A stretch of DNA of 64,000 bases from Pseudomonas sp. P8_241 (GCF_034008315.1 NZ_CP125377.1:4648501-4712500); one strand, 5' to 3'. Counted from the first letter of the stretch, positions 38,941 through 49,109 are shown. The notes: a model not told the origin generated them from the sequence alone. Made by a program: numbers and translations.

Positions 38941-39381
38941 ATGCCCTACAACCATATTCTGGTCGCTGTAGATCTAACCGAAGAGTGCGACCCTGTAATC
39001 CACCGTGCTCGCGAGCTATCGGTGAGCAGCGGTGCAAAATTGTCGCTGGTGCACATCGTCGAGCCCATGGCCATGGCCTTTGGTGGCGATGTACCAATGG
39101 ACCTGTCACAACTGCAACAACAGCAGTTCGACCAGGCCAAGGAGCGCCTTGACCGACTGATCGTGAAGTATCCGGAGCTTTCCAGGGAATACAGCCACCT
39201 GACTTACGGTCAGCCACGCCAGGAGATTCACCATCTGGCCAAGGAACAGACCTGCGACCTGATCGTGGTGGGCAGCCATGGCCGTCACGGCCTGGCGCTG
39301 CTACTGGGCTCCACCGCCAATGACGTGCTGCACGGCGCGCCTTGCGATGTGTTGGCGGTGCGCCTGCAAAACAAAAGCTGA
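38941..39381 (+). CDS. Universal stress protein, UspA family
   Basis: 146 residues from ATG at 38941, after AGGAGGAG. The single Usp domain starts with HILVAVDLTEECDPVIHRA and ends with the ATP-binding loop GSHGRHGLALLLGSTAND, which keeps the G-2x-G-9x-G-S/T pattern. Usp proteins accumulate in stress and stationary phase; a fixed reaction is not known. Single-gene unit with a shared terminator after it. Confidence 0.93.
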   Translation: MPYNHILVAVDLTEECDPVIHRARELSVSSGAKLSLVHIVEPMAMAFGGDVPMDLSQLQQQQFDQAKERLDRLIVKYPELSREYSHLTYGQPRQEIHHLAKEQTCDLIVVGSHGRHGLALLLGSTANDVLHGAPCDVLAVRLQNKS

Positions 39382-39410
39382 TCACACACAAACCTGCGGC
39401 AGCTCCTACG

Positions 39411-39446
39411 AAAAGCCCGGCGCTCATCACTGAACGCCGGGCTTTT
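39411..39446. terminator. Shared terminator of the usp gene and uup
   Basis: AAAAGCCCGGCGCTCA and its partner AACGCCGGGCTTTT form a symmetrical A/T-flanked hairpin between convergent genes. A REP fragment (CTGCGGCAGCTCCTACG) lies directly before it. Confidence 0.9.
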
Positions 39447-39462
39447 CTTGTTACCGGATCAT

Positions 39463-41379
39463 TCAGGCATCCAGCTCTGCCCAACGCTCGACCATCACGT
39501 CGAGTTCAGCCTGCAATTGCGCCAGCTGAGCAATCACGGCTGCGGTTTCGGTCGCAGGGCGCAGATAGAAACCAGCATCCGCCATTTGCGCTTCGACCGC
39601 AGCAATCTGCTGCTCCATGGCTTCGATCTGAACCGGCAAGGCTTCCAGCTCACGCTGCAACTTGTAGCTGAGCTTTTTCTTTGCAGGTACTTCAACCACT
39701 GCCGCGACTGGCGCAGGCTCGGCCTTTACCACCGCAGAGTTCAAGTCGGCCTTGCCGGACTTGCTCTCGGTCACGCCCAGCAGACGCGGCGAGCCGCCCT
39801 GACGCAGCCAGTCCTGATAACCACCGACGTATTCGCGAACCTTGCCTTCGCCTTCAAAGACCAGGGTGCTGGTGACCACGTTGTCGAGGAATGCCCGGTC
39901 GTGGCTGACCATCAGTACGGTGCCGTTGAAGGTCAGCAAGACCTCCTCGAGCAGTTCGAGGGTTTCCACGTCGAGGTCGTTGGTCGGTTCGTCGAGCACC
40001 AGCAGGTTCGCCGGCTTGCTGAACAGCTTGGCCAGCAACAGACGGGCGCGCTCGCCACCGGACAGCGCCTTGACCGGCGTGCGGGCACGCTGCGGGCTGA
40101 ACAGGAAGTCACCGAGGTAGCTGAGCACGTGGCGGCTCTGGCCGTCGATATCGATGAAGTCGCGACCTTCGGCGACGTTGTCGATGACGGTCTTTTCCAG
40201 ATCCAGCTGATGGCGCAACTGGTCGAAGTAGGCCACGTCGATCTTCGTGCCCTCTTCCACCTTGCCGCTTGTAGGCTGCAGGCCGCTGAGCATCAGCTTC
40301 AACAATGTGGTCTTGCCGGTGCCGTTGGCGCCGAGCAGACCGATGCGGTCGCCGCGCTGCAAGACCATCGAGAAATCCTTGATCAGGAACGGGCCGCCCG
40401 GGTGAGCAAAGCTCACGTTCTCGAGCACCATCACCTGCTTGCCGGATTTGTCGGCGGTATCCAGCTGAATGTTGGCCTTGCCGGTACGCTCACGACGCTC
40501 GCTGCGCTCAACGCGCAGGGCCTTGAGTGCACGGACGCGACCTTCGTTACGGGTCCGACGGGCCTTGATGCCCTGGCGAATCCACACCTCTTCCTGGGCC
40601 AGGCGCTTGTCGAACAGCGCGTTGGCCGTGGCTTCAGCGGCGAGTTCGGCCTCTTTGTGCACAAGGAAACTGGCGTAGTCGCCGTTCCAGTCGATCAGGC
40701 CGCCGCGGTCCAGTTCGAGGATGCGGGTCGCGAGGTTTTGCAGGAACGAACGGTCGTGCGTGATGAACAGCACGGCGCCCTGGAAATCCTTCAGCGCTTC
40801 TTCGAGCCAGGCGATGGCACCGATGTCCAGGTGGTTGGTCGGTTCGTCGAGCAGCAACAGGTCCGGCTCGGAAACCAGGGCCTGTGCCAGCAGGACGCGG
40901 CGACGCCAACCACCGGACAACTCGGCGAGGGTCTTGTCCGCCGGCAATTGCAGGCGGCTCAAAGTGCTGTCGACCAGCGTCTGCAGGCGCCAGCCGTCAC
41001 GGGCTTCGAGGTCGTGCTGGACGTGCATCAGCTTGTCCAGGTCGGCGTCGGTGACGCAGTTCTGGCTCAGGTGATGATATTCGGCGAGCAAGGCGCCGAC
41101 CCCGTCCAGGCCTTCGGCAACCACGTCGAACACCGTCCGCTCGTCGGCCACCGGCAATTCTTGCGGCAATTCGCCAATCTTGAGACCAGGTGCGCGCCAA
41201 ACGGAGCCGTCATCCGGCTTCTGGTCGCCCTTGACGAGCTTCATCATGCTGGACTTGCCAGTGCCGTTGCGGCCGATGATGCACACCCGCTCTCCACGGG
41301 CGATCTGCCAGGACACCTTGTCCAACAACGGCATAGCGCCGAAAGCAAGGGACACATCGCTGAATTTGAGCAGGGTCAT
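39463..41379 (-). CDS. uup: ABC-F ATPase Uup
   Basis: 638 residues from ATG at 41379 (GGAG upstream). Two ABC domains: Walker A GRNGTGKSS and GANGTGKTT, signatures LSGGWRRRV and LSGGERARL, Walker B LLLLDEPTNHLD and LLVLDEPTNDLD. A linker lies between and a coiled-coil C-terminal domain ends the protein (EALPVQIEAMEQQIAAVEAQ). There are no membrane helices. ABC-F proteins act on ribosomes; Uup also affects precise excision of transposons and branched DNA. Which role dominates here cannot be told. Confidence 0.95.
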   Translation of the reverse strand: MTLLKFSDVSLAFGAMPLLDKVSWQIARGERVCIIGRNGTGKSSMMKLVKGDQKPDDGSVWRAPGLKIGELPQELPVADERTVFDVVAEGLDGVGALLAEYHHLSQNCVTDADLDKLMHVQHDLEARDGWRLQTLVDSTLSRLQLPADKTLAELSGGWRRRVLLAQALVSEPDLLLLDEPTNHLDIGAIAWLEEALKDFQGAVLFITHDRSFLQNLATRILELDRGGLIDWNGDYASFLVHKEAELAAEATANALFDKRLAQEEVWIRQGIKARRTRNEGRVRALKALRVERSERRERTGKANIQLDTADKSGKQVMVLENVSFAHPGGPFLIKDFSMVLQRGDRIGLLGANGTGKTTLLKLMLSGLQPTSGKVEEGTKIDVAYFDQLRHQLDLEKTVIDNVAEGRDFIDIDGQSRHVLSYLGDFLFSPQRARTPVKALSGGERARLLLAKLFSKPANLLVLDEPTNDLDVETLELLEEVLLTFNGTVLMVSHDRAFLDNVVTSTLVFEGEGKVREYVGGYQDWLRQGGSPRLLGVTESKSGKADLNSAVVKAEPAPVAAVVEVPAKKKLSYKLQRELEALPVQIEAMEQQIAAVEAQMADAGFYLRPATETAAVIAQLAQLQAELDVMVERWAELDA

Positions 41380-41592
41380 GAGCTTCTCCAAAAACCGGGC
41401 GCGCATTCTACCTGAATTGAGGCTTCATAAGGCCGGCTATTTCACTCTCGTAGCACTCTGAATGACAAATGTTGCGAACTTGGGCAGACAAGCCAGCAAA
41501 CCTTTCGCCGGCTGCTGGCAAAAGGCTAAGCTACAGATAATTCAGTGCGGGCCTGCCCCGCACTTGTCATGTTTTCTCTGCCTGGACGTCTC

Positions 41593-43524
41593 ATGCGCAG
41601 TCGCCTTTTCAAAATCCTGTCCTGCCTTTTACTGTCAGCCACTGCGATTCAATCCGCCCAGGCGGTGGACCTGTCCACCCAACGCAGGTATTACGATGAA
41701 GCCAAGCGCGCCCTGGCCAAAGGCGATACCGGGCCGTATTTCCGCTACAACCAGGCCTTGGCCGACTATCCGCTGGAACCGTACCTGGCCTACGACGAAC
41801 TGACAGCGCGCCTGAAAACCGCGAGCAACGCCGAAATCGAGAAATTTCTTGCCGAGCACGGCGACCTGCCGCAAGCCAACTGGATGAAACTGCGCTGGTT
41901 GCGCTGGCTGGCCGATCGAGGTGACTGGGCGACCTTCGTCAAGTACTACGATCCGAAAATGAATTTCACTGAACTGGACTGCCTGAACGCGCAGTACCAG
42001 ATCAGCCACAACCTCAAGTCCGAAGGTTACGCCAACGCCAACAAGCTCTGGCTGACCGGTAAATCACAACCCGAAGCTTGCGATACGCTGTTTGGCATGT
42101 GGGCCGCCGACGGTCAGTTGACCGAGCAAAAACGCTGGGAGCGCGTAAAGCTCGCGGCCCAGGCGCGCAATTATCCGCTGGCCAACAGCCTGGTCAACGG
42201 CCTGAGCAGCACCCTCGAATCTCGTGGTCGCTTGCTGATCGATGTGGCGCAGAAACCGGAACTGCTCAACCAGCCGTCGCGCTTCACACCGGCCGATGAA
42301 GCAATGTCCGATGTCGTCAGCCTCGGCCTGCGCCGCCTCGCCCGCCAGGACCCGGACAGGGCCATGAACCTGCTCGACGGCTACGCGAGCAGCATGCATT
42401 TCTCCCGGGATGAAAAAGTCGCGATCGCCAGGGAAATCGGACTGACCCTCGCCAAACGTTTCGACAGTCGCGCCCTGAACCTGATGACCCAGTACGATCC
42501 GGAACTGCGCGACAATACAGTTTCCGAATGGCGCCTGCGCCTGCTCCTGCGTCTGGCGCACTGGGACGATGCCTATCAATTGACCCGCCGTGTTCCGCAG
42601 GAGTTGGCGACGACCAATCGCTGGCGCTACTGGCAGGCCCGGAGCCTGGAACTGGCGCAACCGCAGAACCCGGAACCCCAGACCCTTTATCGAAGCGTGG
42701 CACGTGAGCGCGACTTTTATGGCTTCCTCGCCGCTGATCGTTCGCAGTCTCCGTACTCGCTGAACAATAAGCCGCTGGTGATGAGCCAGGCGCTGATCAA
42801 CAAGGTGCGCAACACCCCCGGCATACGTCGCGCCCTGGAGTTCCACGCTCGCGGGCAGATCGTCGACGGTCGCCGCGAGTGGTATCACGTCAGCCGCCAC
42901 TTCAACCGTGACGAAATGGTTGCCCAGGCGAAACTGGCTTACGACCTGAAATGGTATTTCCCGGCCATTCGCACCATCAGTCAGGCGCAGTATTGGGACG
43001 ATCTGGACATACGTTTTCCCATGGCCCACCGCAACACCCTGGTGCGTGAAGCGAAGAATCGCGGCCTGCACCCGAGCTGGGCGTTCGCCATCACCCGTCA
43101 GGAAAGCGCGTTTATGGAAGACGCCCGCTCCGGTGTCGGCGCTTCGGGTCTGATGCAACTGATGCCCGCCACCGCCAAGGAAACCGCGCGCAAGTTCAGC
43201 ATTCCGTACAGCTCGCCACAGCAACTGTTCGACCCGGACAAGAATATCCAGCTCGGCGCTGCGTACCTGAGCCAGGTGCACAGCCAGTTCAACGGCAACC
43301 GTGTCCTCGCCTCCGCCGCCTACAACGCCGGCCCCGGCCGCGTGCGCCAATGGCTGCGCGGTGCCGATCATTTGAGTTTCGACGTGTGGGTGGAAAGCAT
43401 TCCGTTCGACGAAACCCGCCAGTACGTGCAAAACGTATTGTCGTACTCGGTAATCTATGGCGAGAAGCTCAACTCACCGCAGCCGATCGTGGATTGGCAT
43501 GAGCGGTATTTTGATGATCAATGA
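41593..43524 (+). CDS. slt: Soluble lytic murein transglycosylase
   Basis: 643 residues from ATG at 41593. The signal peptide (FKILSCLLLSATAIQSAQA) exports it to the periplasm. A long superhelical U-domain precedes the C-terminal GH23 lysozyme-like domain with catalytic E504 in ITRQESAF, GASGLMQLMPATA and AAYNAGPGRVRQWL. It cleaves glycan strands to 1,6-anhydromuropeptides, which are later substrates of NagZ encoded at 27.1 kb. Two ATGs upstream (41545, 41569) would break the signal peptide pattern. Confidence 0.95.
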   Translation: MRSRLFKILSCLLLSATAIQSAQAVDLSTQRRYYDEAKRALAKGDTGPYFRYNQALADYPLEPYLAYDELTARLKTASNAEIEKFLAEHGDLPQANWMKLRWLRWLADRGDWATFVKYYDPKMNFTELDCLNAQYQISHNLKSEGYANANKLWLTGKSQPEACDTLFGMWAADGQLTEQKRWERVKLAAQARNYPLANSLVNGLSSTLESRGRLLIDVAQKPELLNQPSRFTPADEAMSDVVSLGLRRLARQDPDRAMNLLDGYASSMHFSRDEKVAIAREIGLTLAKRFDSRALNLMTQYDPELRDNTVSEWRLRLLLRLAHWDDAYQLTRRVPQELATTNRWRYWQARSLELAQPQNPEPQTLYRSVARERDFYGFLAADRSQSPYSLNNKPLVMSQALINKVRNTPGIRRALEFHARGQIVDGRREWYHVSRHFNRDEMVAQAKLAYDLKWYFPAIRTISQAQYWDDLDIRFPMAHRNTLVREAKNRGLHPSWAFAITRQESAFMEDARSGVGASGLMQLMPATAKETARKFSIPYSSPQQLFDPDKNIQLGAAYLSQVHSQFNGNRVLASAAYNAGPGRVRQWLRGADHLSFDVWVESIPFDETRQYVQNVLSYSVIYGEKLNSPQPIVDWHERYFDDQ

Positions 43525-43533
43525 CCGGTTGAT

Positions 43534-43667
43534 GCAGGAGCTGCAGCAGGCTGCGATCTTTTGATCCTCGCGCTTTCAACATTTCAACAAAAATGCCCGC
43601 ATCGTTTGATGCGGGCATTTTTGTTGCGAGTGCAGATCAAAAGATCGCAGCCTGCGGCAGCTCCTAC
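43534..43667. repeat. REPIN with a terminator nested inside
   Basis: Outer arms GCAGGAGCTGCAGCAGGCTG (from 43534) and CAGCCTGCGGCAGCTCCTAC (to 43667) are inverted REPs of the GATCTTTT class. Between them lies a separate perfect hairpin (next entry). The REP arm touches the end of the ABC transporter gene. Confidence 0.85.
43589..43626. terminator. Bidirectional terminator inside the REPIN
   Basis: ACAAAAATGCCCGCATC and GATGCGGGCATTTTTGT flank four bases. Convergent slt and the ABC transporter gene both end near it. It is distinct from the REP arms that surround it. Confidence 0.9.
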
Positions 43668-45451
43668 GGGTGGATGTGCAATTGGGCTTTGCCATCGGAA
43701 AACTGCAACGCCGCCAACCGCGCATACAGCGCATTACTTTCAAGAAGTTCCTGATGAGTGCCCACCGCCACCAGCTTCCCTTGATCCATCACTGCGATGC
43801 GGTCGGCGTTCTTTACCGTGGCCAGGCGATGGGCGATGACCAGGGTGGTGCGGTTTTTCATCAGGCTTGGCAGGGCTTGCTGAATCAGGTGTTCGCTCTG
43901 GGCATCGAGCGCACTGGTGGCTTCATCGAGCAACAGGATCGGCGCATCCACCAGTAGCGCCCGCGCAATGGCCAGGCGCTGGCGCTGGCCGCCGGACAAA
44001 CCGAGCCCGCCATCACCCAGATGGGTCTGATAACCGTTGGGCATGGCCTCGATGAAATCGTGGGCGTAGGCAATTTTTGCCGCTTCCTGAACCTCGGCCA
44101 AAGTCGCCGCCGGGTTGCCGTAGCGGATGTTCTCTTCGATGCTGCCGAAAAACAGTGCCGGGGTTTGCGATACCAGTGCAAAGCAGCGACGCAGGTCCAG
44201 CGGATCGAGCCGGGTCAGCGGCGTGCCATCGAGCAGGATGCGTCCCTCAACGGGGTCGTAAAAACGTAGCAACAGGTCATACACCGTCGACTTGCCGGCA
44301 CCCGACGGCCCGACCAGCGCAAGGGTCTCACCGGCGCTGATCGCCAGGTTCAAGCCATCGACGGCATAGCTTTCGGGGCGCGACGGGTAGGAAAAGCGCA
44401 CATCCTGCAGCATCAGGTCACCCCTCACCCGTTCGGGCAAGGTCACCCGATCGGTCGCTGGCGGCTGGATGATGTTTTCCGCGCGCAGCAACTCGGCGAT
44501 CCGCTCTGCCGCCCCGGCTGCGCGCTGCAACTCGCCGATCACTTCACTCAAGGTACCGAATGCACTGCCGACGATCAGGCTGTAAAAGACAAACGCCGCC
44601 AGCTCCCCCGCCGAAATTCGCCCGGCAATAACATCCATGCCACCGACCCAAAGCATCACCCCGACCGCGCCCAACACCAACACAATCACCAGGGTGATCA
44701 GCCAGGCCCGCTGAAAAATGCGTTTTCGCGCGGTGTCGAATGCCTCTTCCACCGTCACGGCAAAACGACGTTCGTCCTGGGACTGATGGTTATAGGCCTG
44801 CACGGTCTTGATCTGTCCGAGGGTTTCGGACACATAGCTGCCGATATCGGCAATCCGGTCCTGGCTCAGTCGCGACAGGTTGCGTACGCGACGACCGAAA
44901 ATCAGGATCGGCGCGATCACCAGCGGCAAGGCAACTACCACGATACTGGTGAGCTTGGGATTGGTGACAAACAGCAGAATGATCCCGCCGATGACCATCA
45001 ACAAATTGCGTAAAAACAGCGACAGTGAAGAGCCGATGACCGATTGCAACAACGTGGTGTCAGCGGTCAGCCGCGACTGGATTTCAGAGCTGCGATTGTC
45101 TTCGTAGAAACCCGGGTGCAGGTAAATCAGATGATTGAACACCTTGCTGCGGATGTCGGCGACACAGCGTTCGCCAATCCACGACACCAGGTAAAAACGC
45201 GCAAACGTGCCAATCGCCAACCCTATCACCAAGAGCATGAACAAACCGATGGACTGGTTTAGCTGGTGCGGCGACTGCGTCATGAACCCTTGATCCACCA
45301 ACAGGCGAATGCCCTGCCCCATGGACAGAGTGATGCCAGCGGTCACGATCAGTGCGAGCAATGCGCCGAGCGCGTGCCAGCGATACGGGGCGATGAAACG
45401 ACTGGCCAGGCGAATTGCGCGGCGGTGACGGGTAGAGAGCATCGCAATCAT
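43664..45451 (-). CDS. ABC exporter, MsbA-like half transporter
   Basis: 595 residues: six membrane helices in the first 320 residues, then an ATPase domain with Walker A GPSGAGKST, signature LGLSGGQRQRLAIARALL and Walker B ILLLDEATSALD, ending with the H-loop VIAHRLATVK. It works as a homodimer exporting lipids or drugs. MsbA itself is normally beside lpxK, which is not here, so this is a related exporter of unknown substrate. ATG at 45451; a second ATG three codons later is equally possible. Confidence 0.92.
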   Translation of the reverse strand: MIAMLSTRHRRAIRLASRFIAPYRWHALGALLALIVTAGITLSMGQGIRLLVDQGFMTQSPHQLNQSIGLFMLLVIGLAIGTFARFYLVSWIGERCVADIRSKVFNHLIYLHPGFYEDNRSSEIQSRLTADTTLLQSVIGSSLSLFLRNLLMVIGGIILLFVTNPKLTSIVVVALPLVIAPILIFGRRVRNLSRLSQDRIADIGSYVSETLGQIKTVQAYNHQSQDERRFAVTVEEAFDTARKRIFQRAWLITLVIVLVLGAVGVMLWVGGMDVIAGRISAGELAAFVFYSLIVGSAFGTLSEVIGELQRAAGAAERIAELLRAENIIQPPATDRVTLPERVRGDLMLQDVRFSYPSRPESYAVDGLNLAISAGETLALVGPSGAGKSTVYDLLLRFYDPVEGRILLDGTPLTRLDPLDLRRCFALVSQTPALFFGSIEENIRYGNPAATLAEVQEAAKIAYAHDFIEAMPNGYQTHLGDGGLGLSGGQRQRLAIARALLVDAPILLLDEATSALDAQSEHLIQQALPSLMKNRTTLVIAHRLATVKNADRIAVMDQGKLVAVGTHQELLESNALYARLAALQFSDGKAQLHIHP

Positions 45452-45695
45452 CCAGAAGTAATCAATAGGCCCAGCCTACACCGCCCAATGATCGGCCCGG
45501 TGTAAATCACAATGAGTCAGGTTAATTATGTCCGGCAAGACTACCTGCTAGACGCTATTGGTCTAAAGTTCGGCTAGCCAGATGAAAGCAATTCTGGTGG
45601 ACTGTTATTGCCACCTCGAAGATCGCAGGGAGTTGTCACAGCCCGGTCACCTGGTGGTTCTAAAGTAGGCACACAACCTGATGAGGAGACAGGCC

Positions 45696-45875
45696 ATGTC
45701 CTTGCAAAACAGCAGCGATGACAAGATTCAAGTGATCCGCACACAGCCAGACCAGTCTCTGGGTTGCTCGATTATTGATGAGGATGGCCGCGAAGTACCG
45801 ATCACTGAAAACATGGTCCAGCAAGCGTGCAACGAACTGCAAAAGCGATTGGTCAAGCCTGCCGAACAAGAGTGA
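45696..45875 (+). CDS. Small conserved hypothetical protein (possibly PA1571 family)
   Basis: 59 residues from ATG at 45696, with AGGAG 8 bases upstream and a clear terminator after the stop, so it is very likely expressed. The sequence is acidic and Gln-rich with a core LGCSIIDEDGREVPITENMV and a helical end ACNELQKRLVKP. No export signal. It resembles small Pseudomonas proteins labelled PA1571 family; the function is unknown. Confidence 0.83.
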   Translation: MSLQNSSDDKIQVIRTQPDQSLGCSIIDEDGREVPITENMVQQACNELQKRLVKPAEQE

Positions 45876-45894
45876 TATAGCCACCGTCTTCTTG

Positions 45895-45921
45895 ACCCGG
45901 CCCTGGTTGGCCGGGTTTTTT
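45895..45921 (+). terminator. Terminator of the small gene at 45696
   Basis: ACCCGGCC and GGCCGGGT enclose five bases and are followed by TTTTT, 20 bases after the stop. Confidence 0.92.
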
Positions 45922-45969
45922 ATGCCTGTTTATCCAGGTCTGTGGCGCGCCCTTCGCTAGCAGGCTCGA

Positions 45970-47112
45970 TCAGATTGCCACCGCCCCCAACGCCGCCACG
46001 ATCTTCTGCAATTCAGGCGACTCACCGTCGATCCGCACCTGCAATCCATCGATTTCACGCCGCGACGGATAATGCTTGCGCAGCACGTCAAACGCCGCAC
46101 GCTGTTCGCCGACACTGCCTACAAGGCTACGGCGGAAATCAGCATCGTCGCGGCGTGGGTCGTACACGCCCCGGCACAACATCGCCAATGCCCAAGCCGG
46201 ATCGCTTTGCGCATTCAAGGTAACGTGCGACAACCACGGTGCTGGCAACAAATCGCTCAGGCGGACCTTGGCCGACTGCCCGAGGAAGTCGCAAAACGCC
46301 TGGTAGATCTGCGCTGTGCCGCGTTGTTTGCCATCGAGGCTGTAACCGGCAATGTGCGGCGTTGCCAGTACGCACAGTTCGGCCAGCGCCACGTCGACCT
46401 CGGGCTCGCCCTCCCAGACGTCCAGCACCGCTTGCAGGTCTTCACGCTCCAGCAACACTTCACGCAGTACCGCGTTATTCACCACCGGACCGCGACTGGC
46501 GTTGATCAGCCAGGTGCCGGAACGCAGCTGGTTCAGGCGCTTTTCATCAAACAGATGCCAGGTCGAGTGCGCGCCCTGCTTGGTCAACGGCGTGTGCAGG
46601 CTGATCACATCGCATTCAGCGACGATCTGTTCAAGGCTGACGTAATCCGCACCCTCGGCGACCTGCCGAGGCGGGTCGCAGACCAGCACTTTCCAGCCCA
46701 GTCCTTGCAGGACCTTGACCAATCGCCCACCCACCTCACCGGCGCCAACCACGCCGTATGTGCGACGGGTCAGGTCGGCACCTTCGATTTCGGCCAGGGT
46801 CAGCAGGCTGCCGAGCACGTAGTCGACCACGCCCCGGGCATTGCAACCCGGAGCGCTGGACCAGGTTATGCCGGCCTGCTCAAAGTACTTCAGATCCAGA
46901 TGATCGGTGCCGATAGTACAGGTGCCGACAAAACGCACCTTGCTGCCTTCCAGTAACGCGCGGTTGACGTTGGTCACCGAGCGCACCAGCAACACGTCGG
47001 CCTGTTCGACGGTGGCACGGTCGATGGAGCGCCCCGGCACCCGGCGGATTTCACCGAAACCTTCGAAAAAGGCATCGAGCAGGGGAATATTTTCGTCGGC
47101 AACAATCAGCAT
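45970..47112 (-). CDS. pdxB: Erythronate-4-phosphate dehydrogenase
   Basis: 380 residues from ATG at 47112 (AAAGGAG upstream). D-2-hydroxyacid dehydrogenase fold with NAD motif [16 protein letters not shown], the catalytic region [10 protein letters not shown] and [12 protein letters not shown] with the conserved His, and the PdxB-specific C-terminal dimer domain. It oxidises 4-phosphoerythronate in pyridoxal-phosphate synthesis. The frame is open 67 codons further upstream but has no ribosome-binding site. It is divergent from the MATE gene. Confidence 0.96.
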   Translation of the reverse strand: MLIVADENIPLLDAFFEGFGEIRRVPGRSIDRATVEQADVLLVRSVTNVNRALLEGSKVRFVGTCTIGTDHLDLKYFEQAGITWSSAPGCNARGVVDYVLGSLLTLAEIEGADLTRRTYGVVGAGEVGGRLVKVLQGLGWKVLVCDPPRQVAEGADYVSLEQIVAECDVISLHTPLTKQGAHSTWHLFDEKRLNQLRSGTWLINASRGPVVNNAVLREVLLEREDLQAVLDVWEGEPEVDVALAELCVLATPHIAGYSLDGKQRGTAQIYQAFCDFLGQSAKVRLSDLLPAPWLSHVTLNAQSDPAWALAMLCRGVYDPRRDDADFRRSLVGSVGEQRAAFDVLRKHYPSRREIDGLQVRIDGESPELQKIVAALGAVAI

Positions 47113-47374
47113 GGCAGGCTCCTTTGGGGGACCGGCAGTGTAGGCGCAGATGGCCATCCTGAGCCAGTAGGCTTTGCGCCTCCCTCTGGGCGACGAAGCG
47201 GCCCCGGATCGCCCACTGCATTCCTGCAGGCACACCCTGCATCCTGAAAGCGACTGCTTCGCAGTCGAACCGGGGCAAGCCCCCTCACCACAACGATCGG
47301 CTTCCAATTTCAATTACAAATCCGCAACACGGGTCTTTTCCTGACCGGCGCGTCAACGCGTAGAATGCGCGCCT

Positions 47375-48814
47375 GTGCATCAAAACCTTCTGGACGTCTT
47401 GCTATTGAACCCTGCAACTCAAAATACCGTCGCCATCGACACCCCGCGTACGACGCCCGTTCGCCAGGAACTCAAAGGCCTGCTGAGCCTGGCTCTGCCC
47501 ATCATGATCGCGCAACTGGCCACCACGGCCATGGGCTTCGTCGATGCGGTCATGGCCGGACGCGTGAGCCCACGGGACCTGGCCTCTGTGGCGCTGGGCA
47601 ACTCGATCTGGATACCGGTTTATCTGCTGATGTCCGGTGTTTTGTTGGCCACCACCCCCAAGGTCGCACAACGCTTTGGCGCCGGGCAGTTTGACGAAAT
47701 CGGCCCACTGGTTCGCCAGGCGATGTGGCTCGCGCTGTATGTCGGGTTGATCGGCAGTGGCCTGCTGCTGGCCGCCGAACCGATCCTGCACTGGATGAAA
47801 GTCGATCCACAATTGATCGAGCCAAGCATGGGTTACCTGGACGGTATCGCCTTCGGCCTGCCGGGCATGGCCTTCTATTACGTACTGCGCTGCTACAGCG
47901 ACGGCATGGGTCGTACCCGCCCCAGCATGGTCATCGGTTTGTGCGGGCTGCTGCTGAACATCCCGCTGAACTACACGTTGATCTATGGCCATTTCGGCGC
48001 ACCAGCGCTCGGCGGCGTCGGTTGCGGCTGGGCCAGTGGCATCGTGATGTGGTTCATGGCGTTGAGCATGGCAGCCTGGACGTTCTGGGCGCCCTTCTAT
48101 GCCCGCACCCGTGTGCTGGTGCGTTTCGACCGCCCGAAGTGGTCGGTGATCAAGCGCTTGGTCAGCATTGGCCTGCCGATCGGTATCGCCGTCTTCGCCG
48201 AGTCCAGCATTTTTGCGGTCATCGCCCTGCTGATCGGCAGCCTCGGCTCGACCGTAGTGGCCGGGCACCAGATCGCCCTGAATATCAGCTCGCTGCTGTT
48301 CATGATTCCTTACTCGCTGGGTATGGCGGTGACGGTGCGGGTCGGCCAGGCATTGGGAGCTGGAAACCCGTATCAGGCACGCTTCGCGGCGAAGGTCGGA
48401 CTCGGCGCAGCGCTAGTGTTTGCAGCGTTTTCAGCGACGCTGATCCTGTGCCTGCGTGAACCCATCGCCTCGATCTACACGCCCGACAAGAACGTGATCC
48501 AGATAGCGTCGATGTTGATTGTGTACGCCGCGCTATATCAGTTTTCCGATGCCATTCAGGTGATTTGCGCGGGCGCGCTGCGTGGCTACCAGGACACGCG
48601 AGTGACCATGATCCTGACCTTGTTCGCCTATTGGGGCATCGGCCTGCCGGTCGGTTACGTACTGGGTCTGACCGATTGGTTCGGTCCGGCGAGCGGCCCG
48701 AACGGGCTGTGGGAAGGGTTGATCGCCGGCCTGAGTTGCGCGGCGTTGATGCTGTCGATTCGCCTGACGCGCAGTGCGCGCAAGCGGATCCGCCTCAGCC
48801 AACACTCGGCGTGA
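47375..48814 (+). CDS. MATE-family multidrug efflux pump, NorM-like
   Basis: About 479 residues with twelve predicted membrane helices. Landmarks: LALPIMIAQLATTAMGFVDA in helix 1, DAVMAGRVSPRDLA, GMAFYYVLRCYSDGMGRTRP and, in the second half, TVVAGHQIALNISSLLFMIP. It expels cationic drugs using Na+ or H+. The start is uncertain: GTG at 47375 is given, TTG at 47405 is nearly as good, and neither has a clear Shine-Dalgarno sequence. The 260 bp before it contain an imperfect REP-like hairpin (about 47180-47285). A strong terminator follows. Confidence 0.9.
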   Translation: MHQNLLDVLLLNPATQNTVAIDTPRTTPVRQELKGLLSLALPIMIAQLATTAMGFVDAVMAGRVSPRDLASVALGNSIWIPVYLLMSGVLLATTPKVAQRFGAGQFDEIGPLVRQAMWLALYVGLIGSGLLLAAEPILHWMKVDPQLIEPSMGYLDGIAFGLPGMAFYYVLRCYSDGMGRTRPSMVIGLCGLLLNIPLNYTLIYGHFGAPALGGVGCGWASGIVMWFMALSMAAWTFWAPFYARTRVLVRFDRPKWSVIKRLVSIGLPIGIAVFAESSIFAVIALLIGSLGSTVVAGHQIALNISSLLFMIPYSLGMAVTVRVGQALGAGNPYQARFAAKVGLGAALVFAAFSATLILCLREPIASIYTPDKNVIQIASMLIVYAALYQFSDAIQVICAGALRGYQDTRVTMILTLFAYWGIGLPVGYVLGLTDWFGPASGPNGLWEGLIAGLSCAALMLSIRLTRSARKRIRLSQHSA

Positions 48815-48818
48815 TCGC

Positions 48819-48850
48819 AAAAAAAAGACCTGCTTTCGCAGGTCTTTTTT
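48819..48850. terminator. Terminator between the MATE gene and tusA
   Basis: AAAAAAAAGACCTGC and GCAGGTCTTTTTT with a two-base loop; symmetrical, serves both convergent genes. Confidence 0.93.
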
Positions 48851-48857
48851 GTTTCCA

Positions 48858-49109
48858 CTAAACAGACTTCTTGCGAATCCAGTAGAGGAAGGTGCCCGCC
48901 TCTTCGTGCTGCGCCACCAGCTCATGGTCGAGAAACACACAGAACTTGGGGATGTCGCGACGGGTCGACGGGTCAGTGGCGATCACCTTGAGCAGACCGC
49001 CAGGCACCAGATCGCGGATGTGCTGGTGCAGCATCATCACCGGTTCCGGGCAGTTGAGGCCGGTGGCGTCCAAGGTGCCGTCTACCGGCGTATCAAGCAT
49101 TTCACTCAT
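48858..49109 (-). CDS. tusA: Sulfur-carrier protein TusA
   Basis: 83 residues. The SirA/TusA fold has the sulfur-accepting Cys in the conserved LNCPEPVM (C20), then [20 protein letters not shown]. It takes persulfide sulfur from IscS and passes it on for 2-thiouridine formation in tRNA and other sulfur transfers. ATG at 49109 was chosen for family length and N-terminus. Upstream lies a REPIN, then rlmM on the same strand, so it may have its own promoter or be read from rlmM. Confidence 0.94.
   Translation of the reverse strand: MSEMLDTPVDGTLDATGLNCPEPVMMLHQHIRDLVPGGLLKVIATDPSTRRDIPKFCVFLDHELVAQHEEAGTFLYWIRKKSV

Noticed and set aside
43664..45451. Naming the ABC exporter msbA
   Set aside because: Domain layout fits, but the usual neighbours (lpxK, waaA region) are absent and the sequence alone does not settle the substrate.
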